Translations under genes and position numbers: made by a program
NCBI RefSeq assembly: GCF_014645655.1
Contig: NZ_BMMD01000008.1
Location: 1-64,000 of the forward strand
Direction: 5' to 3'
DNA length: 64,000 nucleotides
From: Agromyces bauzanensis
GTDB lineage: Bacteria > Actinomycetota > Actinomycetes > Actinomycetales > Microbacteriaceae
The notes under the pieces: model-generated
What the model was told of the DNA's origin: nothing
Databases searched by the model: none
The model's input: only the letters and a program-made list of their open reading frames with translations
Shown here: positions 54,975 to 64,000 of the stretch, piece by piece
How the letters are laid out: each line of letters starts with the position of its first letter
Numbering within the stretch: position 1 is the first letter of the stretch

Positions 54975-55667
54975 CTAGCTTCCCGAGTCGGAGAGGCGTG
55001 CCTTGATATCGAGCATGCGGTCGATCTCGAGTGCCTGCGCCGTCGCGATGGCGCGAGCCCACCGGGCGAGGGCAGGGTCGCCCGCCTCGGCGAGCCGCGC
55101 CTCGGCCATCTCGACGGCGCCCCTGTGGTGCGCCACCATCACGGCGAGGAACAACTCGTCGAACGCGGGCCCGTCGAGCTCGGCCGCCCGGTCGAGCGTC
55201 GACCGGCTGATCTCGCCGCGCATCGTCACGTCGTGATCGTGATCGGCGGAACCCCCGTCGCGGATGCGCCGTTCCAGCCACGACTGCATCGACGCCGCCT
55301 CGGCGGCCTGTGTGACGTGCATGCGGTTCGCGAGGTCGGCCAGCTCGACGTCGGCCGCGCGCGCTGCGGCGAGCCCGGCCAGCTCGACGGCCTGCTCGTG
55401 GTGCGCGACCATCGCCTCGAGGAACGCGACGTCGGCGGCTGTGGCGTCCTCGTCGGGCGCGGGTGCGGCGTCGCCGCCGTCGGCCGAGGACGACGACCCA
55501 CCGGGGGGAGACGGCGTGACGAACGCGGTCCCCGCCGGCTCGTCGGGCGCGGTCGTGCAGGCCGACAGCGTGAGCGCGGTGAGCACCGCGAAGCCGGTGA
55601 GTGCTGCGAGCCCGGCGAGGCCGGCGCCGTCCGCCGGGCGGCGCGGCCGGGGCATCCGCTCGCTCAC
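54975..55667 (-). CDS. DUF305 lipoprotein
   Basis: This 230-aa secreted lipoprotein has a hydrophobic signal segment ending in a lipobox (LTLSAC). A Ser/Ala/Asp linker leads into a DUF305 ferritin-like helical domain with two repeated MVAHHEQAVELA and MVAHHRGAVEMAEARL motifs. The paired histidines suggest metal binding, possibly copper. GTG 55667 overlaps the stop of the LVIVD gene (GTGA), so the two are coupled; ATG 55655 is the alternative. Confidence 0.9.
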   Translation of the reverse strand: MSERMPRPRRPADGAGLAGLAALTGFAVLTALTLSACTTAPDEPAGTAFVTPSPPGGSSSSADGGDAAPAPDEDATAADVAFLEAMVAHHEQAVELAGLAAARAADVELADLANRMHVTQAAEAASMQSWLERRIRDGGSADHDHDVTMRGEISRSTLDRAAELDGPAFDELFLAVMVAHHRGAVEMAEARLAEAGDPALARWARAIATAQALEIDRMLDIKARLSDSGS

Positions 55668-57544
55668 GACGACGCCCGACGGCGGGCGAGCACGGCGAAG
55701 GCGCCGGCGCCCACGAGGAGGAGCACGAGGGCCGCGAGGAACGGCCACCGCGGCAGGCCGTCGTCGTCGGTCGCCTCGTCGGCGCGGGCGCGCTGGTCGG
55801 TCACCACGTCGACGATCCCGATCGCGAGCCGCGGCGCCGACGCGTCGCCGCGCACGACGAGGTCGTACCGCCCGACCTCGAGGGGGCCCGGAAGCGTCAC
55901 CTCGGTCGCAGCCAGGGAACCGTCGGCCGCGGCCGTGACCGTCGCGAGCACCGCCTGCGTCGGCATCCACCAGACGTCGGCGGTCTCGCCGGGCTGGAGC
56001 GACCCGGGCGGGAGCGACACGGACACGGTCGCCGTGGTGGAGGGCTCCATCGTGGCCGGGTCGACCACCAGGGTCTCGAGCGACGCGCGTTCGGCGTCGG
56101 AGGCCGGTACGACCGGCGCGTCGCGCCACACCCACGCGAACTCGGGCTGCGTCTGCGGGTTCAGGCCCGAGTCGTCGTACCGTGCCGCGTCGGCGAACAG
56201 CGGATCGGTGAGGCGCAGCACCTCGAGCCCTTCGTACATGTCGCTCGCGTAGAGGTACCCGCGGTACGGGTACACCGACCAGATGCCCGCCGTGTAGTCC
56301 ATCGAGTACCCGTAGTCGGGCCGGTCGAACCAGGTGAGCTCGACCGGTGCCGCAGGATCGGTGAAGTCGATCACCGAGACGCCGCCCTCGAGCCACGCCT
56401 GCGCCACGATGAAGCGGCCGGGAACGGGCACGAGGCCGCCCGAGTGCGCGACGCACTTCTCGAGCTCGGACTGCGTGCGCGGCAGCTTATAGGTGCCGGC
56501 CTTCGCGAGACCGTCGGGCTGGACGAGCCACACCGCGTCGGCGCCGCGGTCGGCGCCGAACGCCGGCGAACAGGTGTTGATGAACCCGTCGCCGAGCTCG
56601 TCCTGGAACACGATGCGCGTCGCCTCGTTGTCGAAGATCCCCGAGTGCCAGAACGCCACCGCAGGATCCCGCACACGCTGCAGCACCACGGGCGCCAGCG
56701 GGTCGGCGATCGAGAGCAGCAGGCCGTCGCCGCGGCATGCCGCCACCGCGAGGCCCTTGGCCGGGAAGGCGGTGATGTCGTGGCATCCGGTCGTCGATCG
56801 CGTCTCGGCGCCGCCGGCGACGCGGTCGTCAGGCCCGAAGGCGGTCGCGTCCTCGAACAGGTCGAGCTCGCTCTCCACTGCCGCGTCCTCGGGGGCATCG
56901 AGCGGCACCTCGACGACCTGCAGCGGGTTTCGGCCCGTGCAGTTGCGGGATGCCCCGCGGCTGTACGCGTTGACGTAGACGAACACGCGCTCGGCGCTCG
57001 CAGGGTCGGGCACGATGGTGTGCGTGTGCGACCCGCAGCGCGTGCGCACGGCGGCGGCGAAGCGCGGTTGCCGCGGATCGCTGATGTCGAAGATCCGGAT
57101 GCCCTCCCAGTTGTCCTCCGTCTCGGGCACGCGCCCCGCCTCGCAGGAGTCGTCGGACATGGTCTCGTCGACCGACACGATCACGAGGTTCCCTACGGCG
57201 CTGATGTCGCCCTGGCCGCCCGGGCACGACACCGCGCTCACGAGCTCGGGCGCCGTCGGATCGGCGATGTCCCAGATGGAGAATCCGGCGTAGTTGCCCT
57301 GCACCAGGTGGTCGCCCGTGAAGGCGAGATCGGAATTGATGAAGTCGGGGTCGTCGCCCTGCCGGAACGGGTTGTCGCGATGCGCCACCCATTCGAGACC
57401 CGGTCCGATCGAGGGCTCGCGGTCGGCAGGTTGCGCCGCTGAGGGCGTGGACACGGCGGGCGGGGCGAGGAGCACGGCGGCGCCGAGCACGGCGAACGTC
57501 GCCGCGGCGGCCGGCCACGTTCGAAGCCTGCCGCGATCGCGCAT
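55664..57544 (-). CDS. Secreted LVIVD-repeat beta-propeller protein with C-terminal anchor
   Basis: This 626-aa exported protein has a signal peptide (residues about 10-38), repeated segments of the LVIVD type such as AGFSIWDIADPTAPELVSAV and IRIFDISDPRQPRF, and a final transmembrane helix before RRRASS. Similar proteins are annotated as choice-of-anchor or LVIVD repeat proteins; in related genomes they sit next to DUF305 genes. Function is unknown, possibly extracellular metal-linked. The gene is complete. Confidence 0.85.
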   Translation of the reverse strand: MRDRGRLRTWPAAAATFAVLGAAVLLAPPAVSTPSAAQPADREPSIGPGLEWVAHRDNPFRQGDDPDFINSDLAFTGDHLVQGNYAGFSIWDIADPTAPELVSAVSCPGGQGDISAVGNLVIVSVDETMSDDSCEAGRVPETEDNWEGIRIFDISDPRQPRFAAAVRTRCGSHTHTIVPDPASAERVFVYVNAYSRGASRNCTGRNPLQVVEVPLDAPEDAAVESELDLFEDATAFGPDDRVAGGAETRSTTGCHDITAFPAKGLAVAACRGDGLLLSIADPLAPVVLQRVRDPAVAFWHSGIFDNEATRIVFQDELGDGFINTCSPAFGADRGADAVWLVQPDGLAKAGTYKLPRTQSELEKCVAHSGGLVPVPGRFIVAQAWLEGGVSVIDFTDPAAPVELTWFDRPDYGYSMDYTAGIWSVYPYRGYLYASDMYEGLEVLRLTDPLFADAARYDDSGLNPQTQPEFAWVWRDAPVVPASDAERASLETLVVDPATMEPSTTATVSVSLPPGSLQPGETADVWWMPTQAVLATVTAAADGSLAATEVTLPGPLEVGRYDLVVRGDASAPRLAIGIVDVVTDQRARADEATDDDGLPRWPFLAALVLLLVGAGAFAVLARRRASS

Positions 57545-57548
57545 GGCG

Positions 57549-58361
57549 TCAGGCGGCGGCGTCGCCGTCGCGGCGGACCGATGCGCCCTCGACGAAGTCG
57601 TCGTACGTCGGACCGCGGAGCAGGTCGATGGGCCGCTGGCCGTCGTTCGCGCGTCGCATGAAGCCGTCGCCGTCGAGCGGGGCGTCGGATGCCGCGAACA
57701 CGACGTTGCCGAGGCTCTCGCCCGCGACGACCGCGCGCGCGGCGAGCGCGACGACCTCGAGTTGCAGGGACGCGAGCGTCGCACCGACCTCGCGGCTCAT
57801 CGAGAGCGCCCGGGTCGCGAGGGTGTTGACGACGATGACGCCGCCGGGAGCGAGGAGCCCGCCGAGCGCGGTGAAGAACTCGGCCGTCGACATGTGCCGC
57901 GGCGAGATGCTGCCCGAGAACACGTCGACGACGGCCACGTCGTAGCCGTCCCCCGTGCGCGTCGCGCGCTCCACCGCGGCGCGACCGTCGTCGTACTGGA
58001 TCGTGAGGTCGACGTCGTCGCCGAGGGGTAGCGCGCCGAGCACGAACTCGAGCAGCACCCGGTGCAGCTCGACGACGTGCTGGACCGAGCCGGGCCGCGT
58101 CGCGCCGACGTAGCGCGGGATCGTGAGTCCGCCGGCGCCGAGGTGCAGCGCCCGGATCGGCCCAGCAGGCTCGCGGCATCCGTCGATCACCGACGCGACC
58201 ATGCGCGTGTACTCGAGCTGCAGGTCGCGGGGGTCCCTCGGATTCACGTGCGACTGGGTGACGCCGTCGACGACGAGGGTGTACCCGCCCTTCGTTCCGT
58301 GCCCAGGCAGCAGCCGCGCGCTCACGTGCTCGCCGTCGAGTTCGAGTCGCCGATCGCCCAT
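57549..58361 (-). CDS. Spermidine-synthase-like SAM-dependent protein
   Basis: This 270-aa Rossmann methyltransferase-fold protein resembles spermidine synthase (ALHLGAGGLTIPRYV, VELHRVLLEFV, VAVVDVFSG). The typical polyamine-synthase acid residues are not all evident, so aminopropyltransferase activity is doubtful and it may be a relative of unknown function. An ATG at 58373 is an alternative start. It lies 4 bp upstream of the LVIVD gene on the same strand. Confidence 0.75.
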   Translation of the reverse strand: MGDRRLELDGEHVSARLLPGHGTKGGYTLVVDGVTQSHVNPRDPRDLQLEYTRMVASVIDGCREPAGPIRALHLGAGGLTIPRYVGATRPGSVQHVVELHRVLLEFVLGALPLGDDVDLTIQYDDGRAAVERATRTGDGYDVAVVDVFSGSISPRHMSTAEFFTALGGLLAPGGVIVVNTLATRALSMSREVGATLASLQLEVVALAARAVVAGESLGNVVFAASDAPLDGDGFMRRANDGQRPIDLLRGPTYDDFVEGASVRRDGDAAA

Positions 58362-58477
58362 GCGTCCCACCATAGGTCGGCGGCACGCGACAGGCCAGAC
58401 GGCGCGTCGAGATTGGATGCCACGGGCGGAAATGCCCTGATCGGACCCCGAGTACGCCTATGATGTGCGCCAAGAGC

Positions 58478-58513
58478 GGAATCCGACGGCGGAGGGCGGC
58501 GCTGGGGATTCCG
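58478..58513 (+). repeat. Inverted repeat in the FemAB-like gene leader
   Basis: Perfect 8-bp arms cggaatcc (58478-58485) and ggattccg (58506-58513) lie 16 bp before the GTG start. They might be an operator or a leader hairpin. The -10-like tatgat is at 58459-58464. Confidence 0.35.
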
Positions 58514-58529
58514 GAGGGATTGAGGCGCA

Positions 58530-59558
58530 GTGCAGACGGTGCAGTCGGCGCACACGGATGTCACGATCGGATGGGACGATCGCATCCTCAGCACGCACAC
58601 GCTGCCGCACTTCATGCAATCCAGCACGTGGGAGCGCATCCGGTCGGACGGCCCGTGGCAGGTGAAGCGATGTGTGCTCGGCGCCGACCCGGACTTCCCC
58701 GTGCTCGTGTTCGAACGGAACGCGGAGGGATTCGGCACGCTGCAGCACCTTCCGCGCGTGAGCGGGCTCGCGCCGGCCGACATCCCCGCACTCACGGAAT
58801 GCATCCGCGCGGAGCGGGGCAACGCGTTCGCCACGAAGATCGAGGTGCACCAGCCCCGTGACGACGCGCTCGTCGCGGCGTTCGAATCGAGCGTATGGCT
58901 TCCCACGCGCGCCTCCCAGTACCGGCACGCGGTCGTCGTCGAGACGGGCTCGGGCGAGGACGAGGTCCTCGCGGCCATGAAGAAGCGCGCGCGCGCCGAG
59001 ATCCGCGTCGCGGAGCGCAACGGCGTCACCGCAGGCCGCGTTGAGCTCACCGAGGAGAACCGCCGGCGCATGCTCCACCTCGTGCGCAAGACCGAGGAAC
59101 GCACGGGCGCGTTCTTCCGCGGCGCGTGCTACCTCGAACGCGTGTGGACGGCGTTCAGCGAGCACGAGCGCGGTCAGCTCTACTTCGCGTGGCACGACGG
59201 CCGCGTCGTGGCGGGCGCGTTCGTCGCCCGGTACGGCCGCAACGCCTGGTACAAGGACGGCGGTTCGCTGCGCGATCGGCCCCAGCTCATGGCGTCGCGC
59301 CTGCTGCAGTGGGAGATCATCCGCGACCTCGCGGCATCGGGGATCGAACGCTACGACCTCGGTCACGTGCCGCCGCCCGCCGAGCCCGACGCCCCCGGCC
59401 AGGGCGTGCTCACGTTCAAGAGCGCGTTCGCGCGCGACGTGCTCGAGTACATGCCCGCGTTCCTCCTCCCGCACGAGGAGCGCGCCGAGGCGTGGCGCCG
59501 CGGCGAAAGCGAGTTCATCGCCGCACACCGCGCGCGTATGGGCGACTACTGGTACTGA
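58530..59558 (+). CDS. FemAB/GNAT-type peptidyltransferase-like protein
   Basis: This 342-aa protein has the doubled acetyltransferase fold of Fem-type enzymes that add amino acids to peptidoglycan stem peptides using aminoacyl-tRNA. The key region is HAVVVETGSGEDEVLAAMKK followed by RARAEIRVAERNGV, and later YKDGGSLRDRPQLMASRLLQW and SAFARDVLEYMPAFLLP, which match the FemX/DUF2156-like pattern. Other roles are possible. GTG 58530 was taken as start. It seems to be a single-gene unit. Confidence 0.78.
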   Translation: MQTVQSAHTDVTIGWDDRILSTHTLPHFMQSSTWERIRSDGPWQVKRCVLGADPDFPVLVFERNAEGFGTLQHLPRVSGLAPADIPALTECIRAERGNAFATKIEVHQPRDDALVAAFESSVWLPTRASQYRHAVVVETGSGEDEVLAAMKKRARAEIRVAERNGVTAGRVELTEENRRRMLHLVRKTEERTGAFFRGACYLERVWTAFSEHERGQLYFAWHDGRVVAGAFVARYGRNAWYKDGGSLRDRPQLMASRLLQWEIIRDLAASGIERYDLGHVPPPAEPDAPGQGVLTFKSAFARDVLEYMPAFLLPHEERAEAWRRGESEFIAAHRARMGDYWY

Positions 59559-59666
59559 GCGGCGTCATCGTGCGACGCCGATCGTGGCACCGTCGGCCGA
59601 GCGCGTTACAGTGATGCGGATGCGGATGCGGCAGCGGATGCCGCGACCGACGACTGGAGCACCACG

Positions 59667-61100
59667 ATGACGACCGGCAACGCCGACTACCGCGACGCGG
59701 GCCTGGCCTTTCCCGACGACTTCCTGTTCGGCTCGGCGACCGCCTCGTACCAGATCGAGGGCGCCGCGAACGAGGACGGGCGCGGCCCGTCGATCTGGGA
59801 CACGTTCAGCCACACGCCCGGCAAGGTGTGGAACGACGACAACGGCGACACCGCGTGCGACCACTACCACCGGTTGGAGTCCGACCTCGACCTCATGGTG
59901 AGCCTCGGCCTGGAGGCCTACCGCTTCTCGATCGCCTGGCCGCGCATCCAGCCGACCGGCCGGGGGCCGGCGAACGAGCCCGGGCTCGCGTTCTACGAGC
60001 GCCTCGTCGACGGACTCATCGCACGAGGCATCCGGCCAATCGCGACGCTCTACCACTGGGACCTCCCGCAGGCTCTCGAGGACGAGGGCGGGTGGGCGAA
60101 CCGCGCGACCGCCGAGGCGTTCGCCGACTACGCCCGTATCGTGGGGGAGCGGCTCGGCGACCGCGTTGCCGTCTGGACGACGCTCAACGAGCCGTGGTGC
60201 AGCGCGTACCTCGGGTACGGCTCCGGCGCGCACGCGCCCGGCCTCACCGACGGCGCCGCCGCGCTCGCCGCGGTGCACCACCTGAACCTCGCGCACGGAC
60301 TGGCCGTCGCGGCGCTCAGGGAGGTGGTCACGAACGATCCCGGGTACTCGATCACCCTCAACCTGCACGTCATCCGCCAGTCCGGGCCGACCGGCGCCGA
60401 GGCGGCCCGGCGCATCGACGGCCTCGCGAACCGCGTCTTCCTCGGCCCGCTCCTCGAGGGGGAGTACCCGGCCGACGTCATCGCCGACACGGCCGGCATC
60501 ACCGACTGGTCGTTCGTGAAGCCGGGCGACGCCGACCTCATCGCCCAGCCGATCGACCTGCTCGGCGTGAACTACTACTCGACCGTCACGGTGGAGATGT
60601 GGGACGGCGTCTCGCCGCGCGTGCGCGCCGACGGGCACAAGGACATGGGCGGCACGCCGTGGCCGGGGTCGGAGCACGTCGAGTTCCTCCTGCAGCCGGG
60701 TCCGTACACCGCGATGGGCTGGAACATCGACCCGTCCGGCCTCGAGGACCTCCTCGTCGCCCTCCACGAGGCCTACCCGTCGCTGCCGCTCATGGTCACC
60801 GAGAACGGCGCCGCGTTCGACGACGTCGTCACCGAGGAGGCCGACGGACCGGCCGTGCACGACCTCGATCGCCTCGACTACCTGCGGAGGCACTTCACGG
60901 CGGCGCATCGGGCGATGGCGCGGGGCGTCGACCTGCGCGGCTACCAGGTCTGGTCGCTCCTCGACAACTTCGAGTGGGGCTACGGCTACTCGAAGCGCTT
61001 CGGCATCGTGCGGGTCGACTACGACACGTTCGAGCGGCTGCCGAAGGACAGCGCGAAGTGGTACGCGGAGCTCATCCACACGCGCGCTATACCGCGCTGA
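59667..61100 (+). CDS. GH1 family beta-glucosidase
   Basis: This 477-aa intracellular glycoside hydrolase of family 1 has the N-terminal signature [15 protein letters not shown], the acid/base TTLNEPW and the nucleophile region [27 protein letters not shown] is the classic C-terminal motif. It would cleave beta-glucosides such as cellobiose. A LacI-type regulator or sugar transporter is not adjacent. The ATG start is certain from the conserved fold. It overlaps the convergent GCS2 gene by 14 bp. Confidence 0.96.
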   Translation: MTTGNADYRDAGLAFPDDFLFGSATASYQIEGAANEDGRGPSIWDTFSHTPGKVWNDDNGDTACDHYHRLESDLDLMVSLGLEAYRFSIAWPRIQPTGRGPANEPGLAFYERLVDGLIARGIRPIATLYHWDLPQALEDEGGWANRATAEAFADYARIVGERLGDRVAVWTTLNEPWCSAYLGYGSGAHAPGLTDGAAALAAVHHLNLAHGLAVAALREVVTNDPGYSITLNLHVIRQSGPTGAEAARRIDGLANRVFLGPLLEGEYPADVIADTAGITDWSFVKPGDADLIAQPIDLLGVNYYSTVTVEMWDGVSPRVRADGHKDMGGTPWPGSEHVEFLLQPGPYTAMGWNIDPSGLEDLLVALHEAYPSLPLMVTENGAAFDDVVTEEADGPAVHDLDRLDYLRRHFTAAHRAMARGVDLRGYQVWSLLDNFEWGYGYSKRFGIVRVDYDTFERLPKDSAKWYAELIHTRAIPR

Positions 61101-62229
61101 GCCCGCGGAGCTCGCGCGCGAGATGCGCGACCACCGCGGTGAGGTCGCCCCCTGCGGCCTCGGCGATCCGCAGCTGCCGCTGGTAGCTCGCACCGCCGTC
61201 GAGCATGGTGCGCACCTGCTGCAGCTCGGCGGCGCAGCCGAGCCGCAGGGACACGGGCACGAGCGTCGTGATGAGGTCGTGCAGGTCGTCGGTGACGAGG
61301 CGCTCGGTGCCCGCGACATCCGTGATGATCTCGGCCTCCATGCCGTACCGCGCGGCGCGCCACTTGTTCTCGCGCACGTACCAGGGCTGTAGCACGGTGA
61401 GCGTGCCGCCCTCGTCGAGCCGCGTCGACATCCACTCGACGAGGCACTGTACGAGCGCGCCGATCGCGGCGATCTCGGCGGCCGTCGAGACGCCGTCGCA
61501 CACGCGGACCTCCACGGTGCCCCACCGTGGCGACGGGCGGATGTCCCAGCGCACCTCGGTGTGGTCCTCGATGACGCCCGTGCGCACGAGGTCGTCGACG
61601 AAGCGCTCGTGGGCGGCCCAGTCGGGAAGCGCGTAGGGCAGTCCCGCCGTGGGCAGCTGCTGGAACATCAGCGCGCGATTCGAGGCGTAGCCCGTCTCGA
61701 CCCCCGCCCAGAACGGGCTGGACGCCGAGAGGGCCTGCAGGTGGGGAAGGTAGGCGAGCAACCCGTCGAGGATGGGCAGCGCCTTCTCGCGCTCCTCGAT
61801 GCCGACGTGCACGTGGACGCCCCAGATCATCATGTTGCGCCCCCACCAGCGCGTGCGATCGATGAGCTTGTGGTAGCGCGGCTTGTCGGTGAGGTGCTGG
61901 TCGTACCACTGGCTGAACGGGTGCGATCCGCTGCAGACGAGCTCGTACTCGCCGAGCTCGTCGATCACGGCGCGCACCTCGGCGAGCTGGTGCTCGAGGT
62001 CGGAGACGGCGCCGGCGACGGTGCGGTGCACGTCGCTCACGAGCTCCACGGTGTTCGTGAGCAGCTCCGAGGTGATCCACGGATGCCGCCCGCCCTCGCT
62101 GCGCGCATCGAGCACCTCGAGCACGCGGTCGCCGATCGAGGCCAGCTCGCCGGTGGGGCGGTCGACGATCGCGATCTCCCACTCGAGGCCCACCGTGGAC
62201 CGGGCGGATCGGGCGAACTCGATCTCCAT
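61087..62229 (-). CDS. GCS2-type carboxylate-amine ligase (YbdK-like)
   Basis: This 380-aa member of the GCS2 family resembles glutamate-cysteine ligase. It carries [17 protein letters not shown] at the N-terminus, and [20 protein letters not shown] and [15 protein letters not shown] further on. ATG 62229 has a ggaggggg ribosome-binding site. As actinobacteria use mycothiol, its amide product is unclear. The upstream 221 bp hold the rpsP leader on the other strand. Confidence 0.88.
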   Translation of the reverse strand: MEIEFARSARSTVGLEWEIAIVDRPTGELASIGDRVLEVLDARSEGGRHPWITSELLTNTVELVSDVHRTVAGAVSDLEHQLAEVRAVIDELGEYELVCSGSHPFSQWYDQHLTDKPRYHKLIDRTRWWGRNMMIWGVHVHVGIEEREKALPILDGLLAYLPHLQALSASSPFWAGVETGYASNRALMFQQLPTAGLPYALPDWAAHERFVDDLVRTGVIEDHTEVRWDIRPSPRWGTVEVRVCDGVSTAAEIAAIGALVQCLVEWMSTRLDEGGTLTVLQPWYVRENKWRAARYGMEAEIITDVAGTERLVTDDLHDLITTLVPVSLRLGCAAELQQVRTMLDGGASYQRQLRIAEAAGGDLTAVVAHLARELRGLSAV

Positions 62230-62273
62230 GCGAACCCCCTCCGGACGGGCGGATGCACCGATGTCGGCCCATC

Positions 62274-62300
62274 TTGGCACGCGAGCCCGGCGATTATCCT
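62274..62300 (+). promoter_or_regulatory. Candidate promoter of the rpsP operon
   Basis: TTGGCA (62274-62279) and TATCCT (62295-62300) form a plausible promoter, although the spacing of 15 bp is short. The transcript would carry a leader of about 145 nt before rpsP. Confidence 0.4.
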
Positions 62301-62450
62301 TACGACGCGAAATCTGCAAGAATGGTCAGTCGAGTTCTGTACCGCCCGACCCTCTATCCGGCGCGCAGGACCCCAGAGAGCTTCCGCCGAGTGTGCACCC
62401 CACGCTCACGGCTGTCAGTTCGCCAACCTCATCACATCATCAGGAGAATT

Positions 62451-62873
62451 GTGGCTGTCAAGATCCGTCTCAAGCGCCTCGGCAAGATCCGTGCGCCGTA
62501 CTACCGCATCGTCGTCGCCGACTCGCGCACCAAGCGCGACGGTCGCGTGATCGAGGAGATCGGCAAGTATCACCCCACCCAGAACCCCTCGTTCATCGAG
62601 GTCGACTCCGACCGCGCCCAGTACTGGCTCTCGGTCGGCGCGCAGCCGACCGAGCAGGTCGCGGCGATCCTCAGGCTCACGGGCGACTGGGGCAAGTTCA
62701 AGGGCGACGAGAACGCGGTCTCCCGCGTTCAGGTCGCCGAGCCCAAGGCCGCTTTCGTCGCCGACGAGGCCAAGAAGCCGGTGCTGAAGCCCAAGGCCGA
62801 GAAGCCGGCGAAGGCCGACGCGACCCCCGCCGAGGAGGCGCCCGCCGACGAGGCCGCCACGGACGAGGCCTAG
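62451..62873 (+). CDS. rpsP: 30S ribosomal protein S16
   Basis: This 140-aa S16 has the standard core ([49 protein letters not shown]) in the first 85 residues. An Ala/Lys/Glu-rich extension of about 50 residues follows, as in other Micrococcales. GTG 62451 has an aggaga ribosome-binding site. It begins the rpsP-khpA-rimM-trmD operon. Confidence 0.98.
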   Translation: MAVKIRLKRLGKIRAPYYRIVVADSRTKRDGRVIEEIGKYHPTQNPSFIEVDSDRAQYWLSVGAQPTEQVAAILRLTGDWGKFKGDENAVSRVQVAEPKAAFVADEAKKPVLKPKAEKPAKADATPAEEAPADEAATDEA

Positions 62874-62876
62874 GCC

Positions 62877-63113
62877 TTGCTCCAGTCCGCGCTCGAACAC
62901 CTCGTCAAGGGGATCGTCGATCACCCTGACGACGTCAGGGTCGTCGCCGCCTCGAGCGGACGCGGCGAGGTCCTCGAGGTTCACGTGAACCCCGAGGACC
63001 TCGGTCGCGTGATCGGACGCGCCGGCCGCACCGCGAAGGCGCTCCGCACCCTCGTGACCGCACTCGCCGACGGCCGCCGCGTTCGCGTCGACGTCGTCGA
63101 CACCGACGACTGA
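62877..63113 (+). CDS. khpA: KH-domain RNA-binding protein (KhpA-type)
   Basis: This 78-aa single-KH-domain protein has the loop VIGRAGRTAKALRTLV (GxxG-type motif GRAG). TTG 62877 lies 3 bp after the rpsP stop. Its place between rpsP and rimM is conserved in Gram-positive bacteria, and it likely acts on RNA in translation or division control. Confidence 0.93.
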   Translation: MLQSALEHLVKGIVDHPDDVRVVAASSGRGEVLEVHVNPEDLGRVIGRAGRTAKALRTLVTALADGRRVRVDVVDTDD

Positions 63114-63114
63114 C

Positions 63115-63699
63115 GTGAGCGCCGCAGCCCGAACGCAGCTCCGGGTCGGCCGCCTCACGAAGGCGCACGGCCTGAAGGGCGCCCTCAAGCTCGAGCTCTA
63201 CACCGACGACCCCGAGCGCCGCTTCGTGCCCGGGGCCGAGTTCTCGCTGCAGGTGCCCGCCGACTCGCCGTGGCACGGCAAGCACCTGAGGCTGCGCGAG
63301 CTCCGGTGGTACAACGGGCATCCCGTGGGGTTCTTCGAGGGCGTCGACGACCGCACCGCCGCCGAGAGCCTCGTGAAGGCCATCCTCTGGGTCGACCACG
63401 TCGACCAGGAGGCGCCCGAGCCCGACGCGTGGTACGACCACCAGCTCGTGGGGCTCACCGTGCTCCGTGACGGCGAGAAGGTCGGCGAGATCACGCACGT
63501 CGACCATCTCCCCGCGCAGGACCTCCTGATCGTGAAGACGCCCGGCGGCGAGGTCATGGTGCCGTTCGTCTCCGCGATCGTGCCCGAGGTCGACCTCGAG
63601 GCCGGCGCCGTCACCGTCACGCCGCCGTCGGGGCTCTTCGAGGAGCTCCCCGAGGCGGCGGGCGACGCATCCGCGGAGCCCGACGAGCGCAGCGAGTAG
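63115..63699 (+). CDS. rimM: 16S rRNA processing protein RimM
   Basis: RimM (194 aa) assists maturation of the 30S head near S19. The N-terminal domain has VGRLTKAHGLKGALKLEL, and the C-terminal PRC-barrel has WYDHQLVGLTV and DLLIVKTPGGEVMVPFV. GTG 63115 starts one base after the KH gene stop. The tail is acidic. Confidence 0.96.
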   Translation: MSAAARTQLRVGRLTKAHGLKGALKLELYTDDPERRFVPGAEFSLQVPADSPWHGKHLRLRELRWYNGHPVGFFEGVDDRTAAESLVKAILWVDHVDQEAPEPDAWYDHQLVGLTVLRDGEKVGEITHVDHLPAQDLLIVKTPGGEVMVPFVSAIVPEVDLEAGAVTVTPPSGLFEELPEAAGDASAEPDERSE

Positions 63700-63708
63700 G
63701 CGGGCGCG

Positions 63709-64000
63709 ATGCGGATCGACATCGTCACGATCTTCCCCGGGTTCTTCTCGGTGCTCGACATCTCGCTGCTGGGCAGGGCCCGGCAGGCGGGGCTCATCGA
63801 GGTGGTCACGCACGACCTGCGCGAGTTCACGCACGACCGGCACCGCACCGTCGACGACACGCCCTACGGGGGCGGCGCCGGCATGGTCATGAAGCCCGAG
63901 CCGTGGGGCGAGGCCCTCGACGCGATCGTCGGCGACGGCGCATCCGACGCGCTGCTCGTGGTTCCGTCGCCCGCCGGCGAGCCGTTCACGCAGGCCATCG
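63709..64000 (+). CDS. trmD: tRNA (guanine37-N1)-methyltransferase, 3' end outside window
   Basis: The first 97 residues of TrmD are visible, starting [13 protein letters not shown] and containing the signature [17 protein letters not shown]. The enzyme methylates G37 of several tRNAs. The gene is cut by the window end. It lies 9 bp after rimM, the standard order. Confidence 0.97.
   Translation, partial: MRIDIVTIFPGFFSVLDISLLGRARQAGLIEVVTHDLREFTHDRHRTVDDTPYGGGAGMVMKPEPWGEALDAIVGDGASDALLVVPSPAGEPFTQAI

Noticed and set aside
58414-58464. Promoter TTGGAT with tatgat before the FemAB-like gene
   Set aside because: The spacing of 39 bp is far too long for one promoter.

Overview
The window is high-G+C DNA with dense, overlapping genes, frequent GTG and TTG starts and a typical actinobacterial core order (DUF177-rpmF-rnc-mutM-smc-ftsY-ffh, then rpsP-KH-rimM-trmD). 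It looks like a member of the order Micrococcales, most likely family Microbacteriaceae (Agromyces- or Microbacterium-like). That placement is inferred from gene order and protein character, not from a database search.

Region 1 (1 to about 11,937) is a genomic island whose left end lies outside the window. It opens with the tail of an IS21-type element (istB, then a terminal repeat zone) that has cut off the 5' end of a Ski2-like helicase gene. Next come four tightly overlapping genes (3605-8133): an unrecognised 265-aa protein, an XRE-HTH/ImmA-IrrE metallopeptidase regulator, a large protein with a C-terminal PD-(D/E)XK nuclease, and an AbiJ-like protein with a HEPN RNase motif. I read this as a candidate anti-phage defence operon and the most novel content here. 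Then follow a small HTH protein, a heavily structured 190-bp intergenic region, a recombination directionality factor/integrase pair, an HTH antitoxin/PIN toxin pair and a helicase remnant. The island ends inside a MarR/GbsR-type regulator gene that it has truncated.

Region 2 (12.0-25.0 kb) is core genome with some decay: an ABC transporter whose regulator is broken, a frameshifted DUF1801 relic, a multi-pass membrane protein, a bifunctional penicillin-binding protein, an NAD-dependent epimerase, a metallo-beta-lactamase-fold hydrolase, a diacylglycerol-kinase-type lipid kinase, tRNA-Glu(CTC), a yybP-ykoY-type manganese riboswitch in front of terC, and a PP2C phosphatase followed by a badly frameshifted FHA-domain gene.

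Region 3 (25.1-45.5 kb) is a long run of housekeeping genes: leuC-leuD-murA-plsC-gpsA-ddl, a DUF3515 lipoprotein, thiL, rsmD, a TPR protein, recG, coaD, a MoxR/DUF58/transglutaminase group, DUF177-rpmF-rnc-mutM and a double-GNAT acetyltransferase. Cell-wall and envelope synthesis (murA, ddl, plsC, gpsA) and DNA/RNA maintenance (recG, rnc, mutM) dominate.

Region 4 (45.6-64 kb) holds smc, ftsY and ffh (chromosome organisation and SRP targeting). Interspersed are a GH13 enzyme coupled to a flavin oxidoreductase, a DUF305/LVIVD/spermidine-synthase-like group, a FemAB-like transferase, a GH1 beta-glucosidase and a GCS2-type ligase. The window closes with the ribosome/tRNA-modification operon rpsP-khpA-rimM-trmD, the last cut by the window edge.
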